64,000 nt of DNA, from NCBI RefSeq assembly GCF_947305955.1, contig NZ_CAMZFB010000002.1:1-64000 (forward strand), read 5' to 3'. This DNA is from an uncultured Brevundimonas sp. (GTDB taxonomy: Bacteria > Pseudomonadota > Alphaproteobacteria > Caulobacterales > Caulobacteraceae). Of the stretch, positions 41,554 to 50,864 are shown piece by piece. Position 1 is the stretch's first letter; the number at the start of each line of letters is the position of its first letter. Below the pieces are notes generated by a model. The model did not search any database. It was given only the letters and a program-made list of their open reading frames with translations, and was not told the origin of the DNA. A program made the translations under genes and the position numbers.

Positions 41554-43341
41554 ATGACCAAAGCGACCCCCGTCGACGATCCGTTGGACGGCTTCGAAAT
41601 CGACGACGATTTCCTGACGACCATCAATACCATCGCGGCAGAAACCGACGATGTGGTCTCGACGGCGGCCGCGCCGGAGATAAAGCCTGGCTATGATGTC
41701 GGTGCTGCTTCTCTCAACTTTATGGAAACGGCGTTGAACCGGGTTGAGGAGGCGTTCGCACAAGCGGATACCCAGCCCGACGAGACCGTGCCGCCTCCGT
41801 CCGAACCCCTCGAGGCATCTGATATGTCTGCATTGAAGTTCGCGTCATCCCCTGAAACCTTTGAGCCGATGTCGTCCGATCCCGTCGCGACGATTGAGCT
41901 GGATGACATCGAAGTCATTGAGGCCCGACCGACGCTGGTGGATGTGAAGGATGTGGCCCCTGCCGCCGCAGAGCCGGTCGCCGATGCAACTCCAGAGCCG
42001 GTCCAAGAGCCGGTTATTGAGCCGATTGGCCCCGCTACGGTGGTGTCGCCCAGCAGCGTCGAGCCAGCCGGTGGAGCGAGCGTGCCGGTCGTCGCCGGTG
42101 TCGCCGGTCTCGACTTCGATGATCAGGCCGCCAATGTCTCGATCCCGCGCATTGCGGTGCATGTTTTCTCCGAGCGTCAGGACACTCTGGCAGCGGCCGA
42201 ACGCGCGGCTCAGGACCGCCGCATGTCGCGCGCCACGACCCAGGTGCGTATCGGTGGCATCGCCGCTGCGATCGAACATTATCAGTCCGAGCCGACCCCG
42301 CCGCTGATCATCGTCGAGTGCATGAAGGATGCGCGCAGCCTGCTGGCTGAAATCGACCAGCTGGCCGAGGTTTGCGATTCCGGCACCAAGGTGGTTGTTA
42401 TCGGTGCCGCCAACGACATCCTGCTCTATCGCGAGCTGATGCGTCGCGGCGTCAGCGAATACATCGTTGCCCCGATCCAGCCGCTGCAACTGATCGCGGC
42501 CATTGGTGGTCTGTTCGCCGATCCGGACCAACCATTTGTGGGACGCACGATTGCCTTCATCGGCGCACGCGGCGGCGCAGGGGCCTCGTCGGTGGCACAC
42601 AACACCGCCTTCGCCATGAGCGAGCGGATCGGTGTGAATACGGTCATCGTCGATTACGACCTGCCGTTCGGCACCTCGGGTCTGAACTTCAATCAGGATC
42701 CTTTCGGCGGCGTCGCCGATGCCCTGAGCCAGCCCGAGCGTCTGGATGCGACCCTGCTGGACCGGATGATGGTGCGTTGCACCGACCGTCTGAGCCTGTT
42801 TGCCGCGCCGGCAACGCTGGATACCGACTGGGAAATCCGTCCCGACGCCTTTGACGAGGTGACCAGCCGCATCCGCACCACGGCCCCGTTCGTGGTGCTG
42901 GACCTGCCGCACCTGTGGTCGCGCTGGATGCGCGAACAGCTGATCGCGGCGGACGAGGTCGTGCTGGTGGCCACGCCTGATCTGGCGTCGCTGCGGAACG
43001 CCAAGAATCTGGTGGACCTGATCCGTCAGGCCCGCCCGAACGATGCCCCGCCGCGCGTCATCCTCAACCAGGTGGGCATGCCGGGTCGTCCGGAAATCCC
43101 CGCCAAGGAATTCGGTCAGGCGCTGGGTATCCACCCGTCGCTGTCGATCCCGTTCGACGCCAAGGTGTTCGGCTCTGCGGCCAACAATGGCCAGATGGTG
43201 CTGGACACCGCCGCCAAGACCAAGGCGGCAGAAGCCTTTGAAACCCTGGCGCAGATCGTATCGCAGCGCCAGTTGCCGACCGCGCCCGTCAAGGCGCGCA
43301 AGGCTGCCCCCAGCCTCTCGGGGCTCTTCCGGAGACGATAG
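41554..43341 (+). CDS. cpaE: pilus localisation ATPase CpaE (TadZ-like)
   Basis: A 595-aa MinD/ParA-like protein that sets the polar location of the pilus. About 200 N-terminal residues are acidic and Pro/Glu/Val-rich (QEPVIEPIGPATVVSPSSVE). A receiver-like atypical domain follows (about 210-320, LIIVECMKDARSLLAEIDQL), then the ATPase with a degenerate Walker A (GARGGAGASSVAHNTA) in which the signature Lys is Ala, as in other CpaE/TadZ proteins. The C-terminus is basic. cpaF begins 3 bp later. Confidence 0.93.
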   Translation: MTKATPVDDPLDGFEIDDDFLTTINTIAAETDDVVSTAAAPEIKPGYDVGAASLNFMETALNRVEEAFAQADTQPDETVPPPSEPLEASDMSALKFASSPETFEPMSSDPVATIELDDIEVIEARPTLVDVKDVAPAAAEPVADATPEPVQEPVIEPIGPATVVSPSSVEPAGGASVPVVAGVAGLDFDDQAANVSIPRIAVHVFSERQDTLAAAERAAQDRRMSRATTQVRIGGIAAAIEHYQSEPTPPLIIVECMKDARSLLAEIDQLAEVCDSGTKVVVIGAANDILLYRELMRRGVSEYIVAPIQPLQLIAAIGGLFADPDQPFVGRTIAFIGARGGAGASSVAHNTAFAMSERIGVNTVIVDYDLPFGTSGLNFNQDPFGGVADALSQPERLDATLLDRMMVRCTDRLSLFAAPATLDTDWEIRPDAFDEVTSRIRTTAPFVVLDLPHLWSRWMREQLIAADEVVLVATPDLASLRNAKNLVDLIRQARPNDAPPRVILNQVGMPGRPEIPAKEFGQALGIHPSLSIPFDAKVFGSAANNGQMVLDTAAKTKAAEAFETLAQIVSQRQLPTAPVKARKAAPSLSGLFRRR

Positions 43342-43344
43342 TCC

Positions 43345-44892
43345 ATGTTCGGCAAGCGGCAATCAGCAGTAAAGCCCATCGTCCCTCCTCATGACGAGGA
43401 GCACGATGCTTCGCCAGTCGCGCCGCTGGCCGCGGAAACACGTCAGGACCCGCCGGCCAAATCTGCGGCGTCTTCGGGCGCACAGATTGACGGCTTCGGT
43501 CTGGAAGCTCTCGAAGGTCTGACGGCCCCTGCGCCCGAGCCCAAGGCTGCCCCGCGCAAGACAGCCGGCTTCGAACAGATCAAGAAGGCCCAGGCCGTCA
43601 CCGAGATCGTTCGCGAGCAGAGCGACTATTATCACGCCACGAAGACCACCATCTTCAACGCGTTGATGAACACCATCGACCTGTCGCAACTGGCCCAGCT
43701 GGACCAGAAGGCCGCGCAGGAAGAGATCCGCGACATCGTCGCCGAACTGGTGGCGATCAAGAACGTCTCCATGTCGGTGGCCGAGCAGGAGCATCTGGTT
43801 CAGGACATCGTCAACGATGTGCTGGGCTATGGTCCGCTGGAGCCGCTGCTGGCGCGCGACGACATCGCCGACATCATGGTCAACGGGGCCAACCGCGTCT
43901 TCATCGAAGTGGGCGGCAAGGTCCAGCTGACCAATGTCCGCTTCCGCGACAACACCCAGCTAATGAACATCTGCCAGCGGATCGTGTCGCAGGTCGGCCG
44001 CCGCGTGGACGAAAGCTCGCCCATCTGTGACGCCCGTCTGCCGGACGGTTCGCGTGTGAACGTTATCGCCCCACCATTGGCGATCGATGGTCCGACCCTG
44101 ACCATCCGTAAGTTCAAGAAGGACAAGCTGACCATGCGCGATCTGGTGGAGTTCGGCTCCATCAGCTCCGACGGTGCCCGTGTTCTGGGCGTCATCGGTG
44201 CGGCGCGCTGTAACGTTCTGATCTCGGGCGGTACGGGTTCGGGCAAGACGACCTTGCTCAACACGATGACCGCCTTCATCGATCCGACCGAGCGCGTCAT
44301 CACCTGTGAGGACGCCGCGGAACTTCAGTTGCAGCAGCCGCACGTGGTCCGTCTGGAAACCCGCCCGCCGAACCTTGAGGGACAGGGCCAGATCACCATG
44401 CGCGATCTGGTGAAGAACTGTCTGCGTATGCGTCCCGAACGCATCATCGTCGGCGAAGTGCGTGGTCCTGAAGCCTTCGACCTGCTTCAGGCCATGAACA
44501 CCGGCCACGACGGTTCCATGGGCACGCTGCACGCCAACAGCCCGCGTGAAGCCATCAGCCGTATGGAATCCATGATCACCATGGGTGGCTATGGCCTGCC
44601 GTCCAAGACGATCCGCGAGATGATCGTTGGCTCGATCGACATCATCATCCAGGCCGCCCGACTGCGCGACGGTTCGCGCCGCATCACCCACGTGACCGAA
44701 GTCGTCGGCCTCGAAGGCGATGTGATCGTGACGCAGGACCTGTTCGTCTACGACATTACCGGCGAGGACGCCGCGGGCCGCGTGAACGGTCGTCACCGTT
44801 CCACGGGCATTGCCCGTCCGCGCTTCTGGGACCGTGCCCGCTACTATGGCCTTGAACGCGAGTTGGCCGACGCTCTGGACGCTTCGGAGTAA
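43345..44892 (+). CDS. cpaF: pilus assembly ATPase CpaF
   Basis: Hexameric type II/IV secretion-superfamily ATPase driving extension and retraction of Tad pili. Of 515 residues, an N-terminal low-complexity part (to about 80) precedes the all-helical domain and core: [20 protein letters not shown], Walker [15 protein letters not shown], the Asp box [12 protein letters not shown], Walker [10 protein letters not shown], and the His box [18 protein letters not shown]. The tail, [14 protein letters not shown], is typical of CpaF. It sits between cpaE and tadB. Confidence 0.96.
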   Translation: MFGKRQSAVKPIVPPHDEEHDASPVAPLAAETRQDPPAKSAASSGAQIDGFGLEALEGLTAPAPEPKAAPRKTAGFEQIKKAQAVTEIVREQSDYYHATKTTIFNALMNTIDLSQLAQLDQKAAQEEIRDIVAELVAIKNVSMSVAEQEHLVQDIVNDVLGYGPLEPLLARDDIADIMVNGANRVFIEVGGKVQLTNVRFRDNTQLMNICQRIVSQVGRRVDESSPICDARLPDGSRVNVIAPPLAIDGPTLTIRKFKKDKLTMRDLVEFGSISSDGARVLGVIGAARCNVLISGGTGSGKTTLLNTMTAFIDPTERVITCEDAAELQLQQPHVVRLETRPPNLEGQGQITMRDLVKNCLRMRPERIIVGEVRGPEAFDLLQAMNTGHDGSMGTLHANSPREAISRMESMITMGGYGLPSKTIREMIVGSIDIIIQAARLRDGSRRITHVTEVVGLEGDVIVTQDLFVYDITGEDAAGRVNGRHRSTGIARPRFWDRARYYGLERELADALDASE

Positions 44893-44897
44893 TCTCT

Positions 44898-45881
44898 ATG
44901 CTGATGGCACTCGCAGCAGTTCTGGCCTTTGTGACCATCGCCGGTCTGGGGTGGGTGCTGGTCGGTGGCGATGACAGCGCCGCCGACGGCGTCAAGCGCG
45001 CCAAGGCATTGGCCGCCGCCCGGCCCGCCTCTGCGGGGCAGGTCAAACGCGCATCCTCGGCGTCACAGTCGCCCGAGGCGCGCCGCAAACAGATCCTGAC
45101 CCAGCTTCAGGATGCCGAGCGCCGCGACCGCAAGGCCCGTGTGCGCCTGTCGGCCCGTATCCATCAGGCCGGCCTGAATATGTCGGTCCGCACCTTCATC
45201 ATCATCAGCGTGGTGGCGGGCGTTCTGGGCTTCCTGTTCCCGCTGGTACTCAAGGCTCCGCTGCTGCTGTGTCTGGGACTGGGTGTGGTGCTGGGCTTTG
45301 GCGTTCCGCGTTGGGCACTGGGTTTTCTGGCCAAGCGCCGGATCAAGAAATTCTCCGCCGCCTTTGCTGACGCCGTCGATATTCTGGTGCGCGGTATCAA
45401 GACCGGGTTGCCGGTTAATGACTGCTTCAAGATCATGGCCCGCGAAAGCCCGGAGCCGCTGGGCGGTGAGTTCCAGCGCCTACTCGAAGGGCTGGGCGTG
45501 GGCATGTCCCTGACCGACGCGCTGGACCGCATGTACACCCGCATGCCGACGCCGGAGCTGAAGTTCTTCTGCATCGTGATCGCCATCCAGCAGAAGACCG
45601 GCGGTAACCTCGCCGAGGCCCTGACCAACCTGACCACCGTGCTGCGCGCGCGTCGTCTGATGCGCGAGAAGATCAAGGCCATGTCGTCCGAAGCGGTCGC
45701 TTCGGCCATGATCATCGGCTCGCTTCCGCCGCTGGTGATGACCATCGTCATGATCACCAGCCCCAGCTACATGATCACCATGTTCACCGATCCGCGCGGG
45801 CAGTTCATGCTGCTGGTCGCCGGTTGCTGGATGGGTATCGGCATCTTCTCGATGAAGAAGATGATCAACTTCAAGTTCTGA
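44898..45881 (+). CDS. tadB: Tad pilus inner-membrane platform protein TadB
   Basis: A 327-aa T2SF-family protein (CpaG in Caulobacter nomenclature). It has an N-terminal helix (MLMALAAVLAFVTIAGLGWV), two helices around 95-140, the GspF domain (FADAVDILVRGIKTGLPVND, then IAIQQKTGGNLAEALTNLTT), and two C-terminal helices. It pairs with TadC to make the platform that CpaF acts on. It is 5 bp after cpaF and 12 bp before tadC. Confidence 0.95.
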   Translation: MLMALAAVLAFVTIAGLGWVLVGGDDSAADGVKRAKALAAARPASAGQVKRASSASQSPEARRKQILTQLQDAERRDRKARVRLSARIHQAGLNMSVRTFIIISVVAGVLGFLFPLVLKAPLLLCLGLGVVLGFGVPRWALGFLAKRRIKKFSAAFADAVDILVRGIKTGLPVNDCFKIMARESPEPLGGEFQRLLEGLGVGMSLTDALDRMYTRMPTPELKFFCIVIAIQQKTGGNLAEALTNLTTVLRARRLMREKIKAMSSEAVASAMIIGSLPPLVMTIVMITSPSYMITMFTDPRGQFMLLVAGCWMGIGIFSMKKMINFKF

Positions 45882-45893
45882 CGGGAGCCGGAT

Positions 45894-46874
45894 ATGGAAG
45901 GTTTCATCGGCTTCATGACCACCCCGCAGAACCTGCTGTCGATCCTTGTGGGCGTGGCGGTCTTTGCGACCCTGTTCACCCTGCTGTCGGGTCTGGGCGG
46001 CGATCAGGATCTGGAAAAGCGCATCAAGCGCGTTGCCGACCAGCGTGACGAGCTGCGCCGTCGCTCGCGTGCGGCCATGCAGGGCGGCAATACGCCCACC
46101 CTCCGCCAGACCGACGAGGGCTTTAAGAAGCGCGTCGTGGACCGCCTGAACCTGTCGACCCTCCTTGAGGACCCCAAGGTCAACGAGAAGATCTTACAGG
46201 CCGGTTTCCGTGGCCAAAGCCCGATCACCACCTTCTACTTCTTCCGCTTCTCCATGCCCTTCATTCTGATGGTGCTGGCAGCGGTCTATCTGTTCGTCAT
46301 CACCGATTTCGACGTGCCGCTGATGACCAAGGTGGCGGGCGTGGTGGTGGCCTTTGCCATCGGCTTCTATGCGCCGAATATCTATCTGACCAACCGCATC
46401 CAGAAGCGCCGCCAGAAGATCGTGGAGGCCTTTCCCGATGCGCTCGACCTGCTGCTGATCTGCGTGGAGTCGGGCATGTCGATCGAGGCTGCGATCCAGA
46501 AGGTCAGTCAGGAAATCGGCACCCAGTCACTGGAACTGGCCGAGGAACTGAGCCTGATGTCGGCGGAGCTGTCCTATCTGCCGGACCGTCGCATGGCCTA
46601 TGAAAATCTGGCCAAGCGCACCAACCATCCGGGCATCAAGTCGGTGGCCACGGCCATGACGCAGGCCGAAACCTATGGCACGCCGCTCAGCACCGCGCTG
46701 CGCACCATGGCCAAGGAAAACCGCGAACTGCGTCTGGCCGCAGCCGAAAAGAAGGCGGCGGCGCTTCCGGCCCAGCTGACCGTACCGATGATTATCTTCT
46801 TCCTGCCGGTGCTGTTTGTCGTGATCATGGGACCGGCCGTCATCAGCATCATGGACATGATGGCCAATAACTAG
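45894..46874 (+). CDS. tadC: Tad pilus inner-membrane platform protein TadC
   Basis: A 326-aa partner of TadB (CpaH). Helices are at about 15-33 (SILVGVAVFATLFTLLSGLG), 113-150 and at the C-terminus (VPMIIFFLPVLFVVIMGPAV). The T2SF core contains VEAFPDALDLLLICVESGMS and KSVATAMTQAETYGTPLSTA. It ends the operon; the next gene is on the other strand, 13 bp away, with no clear hairpin between. Confidence 0.95.
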   Translation: MEGFIGFMTTPQNLLSILVGVAVFATLFTLLSGLGGDQDLEKRIKRVADQRDELRRRSRAAMQGGNTPTLRQTDEGFKKRVVDRLNLSTLLEDPKVNEKILQAGFRGQSPITTFYFFRFSMPFILMVLAAVYLFVITDFDVPLMTKVAGVVVAFAIGFYAPNIYLTNRIQKRRQKIVEAFPDALDLLLICVESGMSIEAAIQKVSQEIGTQSLELAEELSLMSAELSYLPDRRMAYENLAKRTNHPGIKSVATAMTQAETYGTPLSTALRTMAKENRELRLAAAEKKAAALPAQLTVPMIIFFLPVLFVVIMGPAVISIMDMMANN

Positions 46875-46887
46875 GGCCGGGGGCTGA

Positions 46888-47319
46888 TCAGCTCTCGCTG
46901 ACAGCCTTCAGCTTTTCGTTGATCTCGGTCAGAGCGGCGCGGAACTTGGCGCGGTGCTTGTCGTGGAACATCTCGCCGCGCAGGCCGCCAAAGATGATGC
47001 CGTTGGTGACGATGGTGGCACCTTTTTCGACTTCTTCCAGCGTGATGAAACGCGAGGTCGTGAACAGGAAGCCGCGCTTTTCCGCCCACACCAGCTTACC
47101 GGCGGGGACCCAGTCGGACACACTGGCCGAGGCCGTGCGCGGCCCCACGGACGGCCAGCTTTCCTCATAGGACAGAGGCGCGTTGAAGCCGATGGCTCCC
47201 ACCGTGTTCTGCTCATAGGGGTTCCACCGCGACCAGTGGTCGAACTCTTCGATGAACTGCCAGATGTGCTCGGCCGAAGCGCGGATACCGATACGGTTTT
47301 CGATGCGGGTGCTGTCCAT
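46888..47319 (-). CDS. SRPBCC-fold protein
   Basis: A 143-aa protein of the START/Bet v1-like SRPBCC fold, which binds hydrophobic ligands. The N-terminal segment IENRIGIRASAEHIWQFIEE then FDHWSRWNPYE is the polyketide cyclase/dehydrase signature, and the C-terminal long helix is KHRAKFRAALTEINEKLKAV. The ATG at 47319 has GGCAGGAT upstream. The substrate is not predictable. It is convergent with tadC. Confidence 0.85.
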   Translation of the reverse strand: MDSTRIENRIGIRASAEHIWQFIEEFDHWSRWNPYEQNTVGAIGFNAPLSYEESWPSVGPRTASASVSDWVPAGKLVWAEKRGFLFTTSRFITLEEVEKGATIVTNGIIFGGLRGEMFHDKHRAKFRAALTEINEKLKAVSES

Positions 47320-47456
47320 ATCCTGCCTCTGACATGACGCGGGCATTGATAAAAGCCCCTATGCGGTCAACCCTGTCAAAAAGCGGGTCGGTGACGTGCG
47401 GGCGCTATGCGGGGCCCGCCGCTGCGGCTATGGCTCGCAGCGAGGAAAGGACCACC

Positions 47457-47798
47457 ATGATCAAACGCTATCAATCCAATCACCGTATGAGCCAGGCCGT
47501 GGTGCACAACGGCGTGGCCTATCTGGCGGGTCAGGTCGGCGAGACGCACGAGGATGTCGTTGAGCAGACCCGTACCGCTCTGAAAGAGATCGATGCCCTG
47601 CTGGCCGAGGTCGGCAGCGACAAGTCGAAAATCCTGATGGCGACCATCTGGCTGGCCGACATGGCCGATTTCGAAGCGATGAACAGCGTCTGGGATGCGT
47701 GGGTCGATCAGGCCAATCCGCCGTCGCGCGCAACGGGCGAGGCCAAGCTGGCAGCACCGGAATACCGCGTCGAAATCATCGTGACGGCAGCCGTCTGA
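47457..47798 (+). CDS. RidA family protein
   Basis: A 113-aa YjgF/YER057c/UK114-type protein; RidA deaminates reactive enamine/imine intermediates such as 2-aminoacrylate. Visible: GVAYLAGQVGE, the central EIDALLAEVGSDKSKILMAT then IWLADMADFEAMNSVWDAWV, and VEIIVTAAV at the end. The catalytic Arg of true RidA (in CTRxTVE-like context) appears changed, as the corresponding region reads ATGEAKLAAPEYRVEI, so it may belong to another Rid subgroup. Threonine ammonia-lyase, which makes such intermediates, is encoded 1.3 kb downstream. Confidence 0.9.
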   Translation: MIKRYQSNHRMSQAVVHNGVAYLAGQVGETHEDVVEQTRTALKEIDALLAEVGSDKSKILMATIWLADMADFEAMNSVWDAWVDQANPPSRATGEAKLAAPEYRVEIIVTAAV

Positions 47799-48013
47799 TG
47801 GACGACAAGTCGGAACTGGAGCGTTTTCGCGCCGCGCGCGTCACGGCGCTGTACCGCCTGGACCTGATCGAGAAGGGCGCACAGATCCACTATGACGACG
47901 GCACGCCCGTCGACATGGCTTCGGAAGCCAAACGTCTGAAGGAACAGGTCGCGGACATGGATCGCCGCATCCGCAACCTTGAGGACAAGATCAAGCGGCA
48001 GGCGATGAACTGA
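47798..48013 (+). CDS. small helical hypothetical protein
   Basis: A 71-aa, strongly charged, helical protein (MDDKSELERFRAARVTALYR; C-terminal EQVADMDRRIRNLEDKIKRQ looks like a coiled coil). The start overlaps the RidA stop by one base, so translation is coupled. It overlaps the convergent membrane gene by 23 bp at its 3' end. No family recognised. Confidence 0.7.
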   Translation: MDDKSELERFRAARVTALYRLDLIEKGAQIHYDDGTPVDMASEAKRLKEQVADMDRRIRNLEDKIKRQAMN

Positions 48014-48308
48014 CCGCTGCAGGCGCGGCTGTGGTGTCGGGCGCGGGTTGAACCGGCTGGACACGCAGCTGCGCATTCTCGGCGCTGGAAACCGCCGCAG
48101 GTTCAGCCGCGGGCTGGGCCATCAGCATCGGCACCAGAGCCGTTACGGCCAGCAAGGCGCCTACCAGAAGCGCAACTACGGCCACACTGATCAGCAGGAT
48201 GGTGTTGCGGCGGCGACGGTTACGCCCCACTCCGGCGCGGACGTTGCGCACAATAATGTAGCGCTTGTTGTCGAAGGCCTCGGACCCGATGATGTTGTGC
48301 TGGGACAT
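47991..48308 (-). CDS. small single-pass membrane protein
   Basis: A 105-aa protein: basic cytoplasmic N-terminus (VRAGVGRNRRRRN), one membrane segment (TILLISVAVVALLVGALLAV), then an Ala/Pro/Val-rich low-complexity periplasmic tail (VQPVQPAPDTTAAPAAVSSS). Unknown family. Its 3' end overlaps the plus-strand small gene by 23 bp. Low complexity in the tail means the exact function could be simply structural. Confidence 0.65.
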   Translation of the reverse strand: MSQHNIIGSEAFDNKRYIIVRNVRAGVGRNRRRRNTILLISVAVVALLVGALLAVTALVPMLMAQPAAEPAAVSSAENAQLRVQPVQPAPDTTAAPAAVSSSPAA

Positions 48309-48391
48309 GACAGACGCGCTCCCGATCTTGCGTACTGTCGCCCAAACTGCCGATCCGTGCGGCCAAACAATGGCCTAGTGATGATAGAGAT

Positions 48392-48418
48392 AAGGCCACC
48401 CCGACGGAGTGGCCTTTT
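48392..48418. terminator. hairpin terminator
   Basis: Stem 48392-48399/48409-48416 (AAGGCCAC/GTGGCCTT) with a TTTT tail on the plus strand and a weaker tail on the minus strand. It lies after the lipoprotein gene read on the minus strand. Confidence 0.65.
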
Positions 48419-48445
48419 CAGTAACGGTATTCTTGTCGCGGATAA

Positions 48446-48973
48446 TCAGAGGCTGAGATTGACGGTGCGACCGCCTCGGATCTGGACCTGCTGCATCAGG
48501 ACATGCACCGGCGCGTCACCGGCACGGACCGGCACGATCAGGTAATAGCGGCCATCCGGCAGACCGGAGAAGGTAAAGCGATTGTCCTCGCAGGCGGTCG
48601 AACGCACGAACTCGCGATAGTCTTCATGCGGGTCCGACACGGTGCGGGCCCGCACGACGTCGGCCGGCAGCACGGCGCGGTTGGTGGCACCATAGAGGGT
48701 GCGCATACGGGCGTCGGTGAAACGCGTCGCGGGGGTCAGGCCTGCGCTGGCCACGCAGGAAAAGGCCACGCCGTCCTGAGCGGATGCGACGACACCGTTG
48801 ATGCCGCCCTGTCCAGCGGCGCTGGACCATTCGAAATCGGCGCGGTTGAAGGCGCTGCTGGCGACCGGCATTGCGCCCGTGCCAGTGGTCGAACAGGCCG
48901 CCAGCGAGCCGGCACCGGCGAGCGCCAGAAGGGCCAGTGAAACGCGGGCGACTTTGTACGCTTTAATCGACAT
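48446..48973 (-). CDS. hypothetical lipoprotein
   Basis: A 175-aa protein with a lipoprotein signal peptide (VARVSLALLALAGAGSLAAC, lipobox Cys near residue 27). The mature part includes FTFSGLPDGRYYLIVPVRAG, a beta-sandwich-like (carboxypeptidase-regulatory type) segment, and two further cysteines (FSCVASAG, RSTACEDN). No known family is recognised. It is monocistronic, with a terminator downstream and a 160-bp gap to the divergent ilvA. Confidence 0.75.
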   Translation of the reverse strand: MSIKAYKVARVSLALLALAGAGSLAACSTTGTGAMPVASSAFNRADFEWSSAAGQGGINGVVASAQDGVAFSCVASAGLTPATRFTDARMRTLYGATNRAVLPADVVRARTVSDPHEDYREFVRSTACEDNRFTFSGLPDGRYYLIVPVRAGDAPVHVLMQQVQIRGGRTVNLSL

Positions 48974-49132
48974 TGGGGGGCCTCGTTCCTAAAGGGAAGA
49001 TCAGGCATGGCCCGTAGGATGACGCAGTGTCAAGCTTGTCCGCGAGAGAAGGCTGGTCCACAACGGCAGGTAAGGATGGGGGCAACATAAGCCCATTGCG
49101 ACAACGACGCGCCTGAGGAAACACCTTCGCCC

Positions 49133-50335
49133 ATGACTGTTACTTTTGAAGATATCCGTGCCGCACAACAGCGTATTGCCGGTCAGGTTGACCGCACGCC
49201 TGTGCGCCATTCGCGTCGCCTGTCACAACTGACGGGTGCAGACATCTGGATCAAATACGACAACCTGCATTTCACCGGATCGTTCAAGGAGCGCGGCGCG
49301 CTGAACCGCCTGCTGCAACTGACGCCGGACGAGAAGAAGCGCGGTGTCGTCGCTGCCTCGGCGGGCAATCACGCCCAGGCGCTGGCCTATCACGGCGGGC
49401 GGCTGGGTGTGCCCGTCACCATCGTCATGCCCGAGGGCACGCCCTTCGTGAAGGTGGACGGCACCCGCGCCCACGGGGCCAATGTGGTGATCCACGGCCT
49501 CGACTTCTCCGGTTCGACCGAGGAGGCCAAGCGGCTTCAGGCCGAGCATGGCTATGTTTTCGTATCGGCCTTTGACGATGAGGGTATCGTCGCGGGGCAG
49601 GGCGTGTGCGGTCTGGAGTTCCTTGAGGATGCCCCCGATCTGGACGCCCTCATCATTCCCATCGGCGGGGGCGGCCTGATTGCGGGCAGCGCCATCGCGG
49701 CCAAGGGGATGAAGCCCGACATCAAGGTCTTTGGCGTGGAAGCTGCACGCTACCCCTCCTTCACCGCCCGCCGCCGTGGCGAGCCGCCTGTCTGCACGGG
49801 CCAGACCATTGCCGAGGGCATCGCCATCAAGGCCGTGGGCGAGATTCCGTTCGCCTTGTGCAACGATCTGGTCGACGAAATCTTTGTCTGTGAAGAAGCC
49901 GACTTTGAAAAAGGCGTGGCCTTGCTGGCGACGCTGGAAAAGACGGTCGCAGAGGGCGCGGGCGCAGGTGGTCTGGCCGCCATTCTGGCTAATCCCGAAC
50001 GCTTCAAAGGCATGAAGATCGGCATCGAGCTGACGGGCGGCAATATCGATGCCCGCATGTTGGCCGTAGTGCTGAACCGCGAGATGGTGCGCGAAAAGCG
50101 CCTGATCGTTTATCGCATTCTGGGCGATGACCGTCCGGGCATGCTGTCGGCGATGGCGGCGGTCATCGGGGGGCTTGGCGGCAACATCATTGATGTGGTT
50201 CACAACCGCCTCGCACTGGACGTGCCGGCCAAGGGGGCGGAGTTCGACATCATGGTCGAGACCCGCGATGCCAGGCACGCCGAAGACATTGGACAAGCCT
50301 TGAGGGACAAGGGTTATGAACTTCGCATGGGCTAA
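49133..50335 (+). CDS. ilvA: threonine ammonia-lyase
   Basis: PLP enzyme deaminating threonine to 2-oxobutyrate, first step to isoleucine. The 400-aa protein has the Schiff-base Lys52 in FTGSFKERGALN, the substrate loop AASAGNHAQALA, the phosphate-binding glycine loop PIGGGGLIAGS, and a C-terminal ACT domain (RLIVYRILGDDRPGMLSAMA, about 325-400). The single ACT domain matches the TdcB/YqhS-like form; which of biosynthetic or catabolic is not decided by sequence alone. Its 3' end overlaps the FKBP gene by 20 bp. Confidence 0.93.
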   Translation: MTVTFEDIRAAQQRIAGQVDRTPVRHSRRLSQLTGADIWIKYDNLHFTGSFKERGALNRLLQLTPDEKKRGVVAASAGNHAQALAYHGGRLGVPVTIVMPEGTPFVKVDGTRAHGANVVIHGLDFSGSTEEAKRLQAEHGYVFVSAFDDEGIVAGQGVCGLEFLEDAPDLDALIIPIGGGGLIAGSAIAAKGMKPDIKVFGVEAARYPSFTARRRGEPPVCTGQTIAEGIAIKAVGEIPFALCNDLVDEIFVCEEADFEKGVALLATLEKTVAEGAGAGGLAAILANPERFKGMKIGIELTGGNIDARMLAVVLNREMVREKRLIVYRILGDDRPGMLSAMAAVIGGLGGNIIDVVHNRLALDVPAKGAEFDIMVETRDARHAEDIGQALRDKGYELRMG

Positions 50336-50858
50336 GCCCGCTACTGTTGTCGCAGCCATTGCCGCACTGGCTCTGGGGGCCTCGGCCTGTGGCCGTAATG
50401 ACGGCGCTGCCACTGCCAATGACGAGGCCGCGATCAAGGCCGCTCAGGAATTCCTGATCGAGAACGGGACCAAGGACGGGGTGAAGACCCTGCCGTCAGG
50501 GCTGCAGTACAAGGTCATTACCTCCGGTCCCGCAGACGGCATTCAGGCCGACAGCAATGATCTGGTGCGCGTGCATTATGAAGGCACCCTGATCGACGGC
50601 ACGGTGTTCGACTCCTCGTTCGAGCGCGGCACCCCCGCCATCTTCGCGCCGGAACAGGTCGTGCCGGGCTGGACCGAGGCGCTGCAACTGATGCGTCCGG
50701 GCGACGAGTGGTTCCTCTATGTCCCGCCGGCGCTGGGTTATGGCGACAGCCAGTCCGGCCCGATCCCGCCGCACTCGGTGCTGGTCTTCCGCCTCAAGGT
50801 GCTGGACGTCGCGCCGGTGCCGGGCGGCCACAAGGGCGGCAAGACCGAGAACGGCTAA
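50316..50858 (+). CDS. FKBP-type peptidyl-prolyl isomerase, lipoprotein
   Basis: A 180-aa exported folding catalyst. The signal peptide ends at a lipobox LGASACGR (Cys near residue 25), then a short helical stretch, then one FKBP domain (about 60-165): VRVHYEGTLIDGTVFDSSFE, then VPGWTEALQLMRPGDEW and PPALGYGDSQSGPIPPHSVL, with the active-site residues in place. It overlaps ilvA by 20 bp, suggesting translational coupling. Confidence 0.93.
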   Translation: MNFAWAKPATVVAAIAALALGASACGRNDGAATANDEAAIKAAQEFLIENGTKDGVKTLPSGLQYKVITSGPADGIQADSNDLVRVHYEGTLIDGTVFDSSFERGTPAIFAPEQVVPGWTEALQLMRPGDEWFLYVPPALGYGDSQSGPIPPHSVLVFRLKVLDVAPVPGGHKGGKTENG

Positions 50859-50864
50859 AGCCCG

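Noticed and set aside
41845-43362. 505-codon minus-strand open frame opposite cpaE
   Set aside because: Antisense shadow of cpaE, rich in Arg/His/Gly as expected from reversed GC codons.
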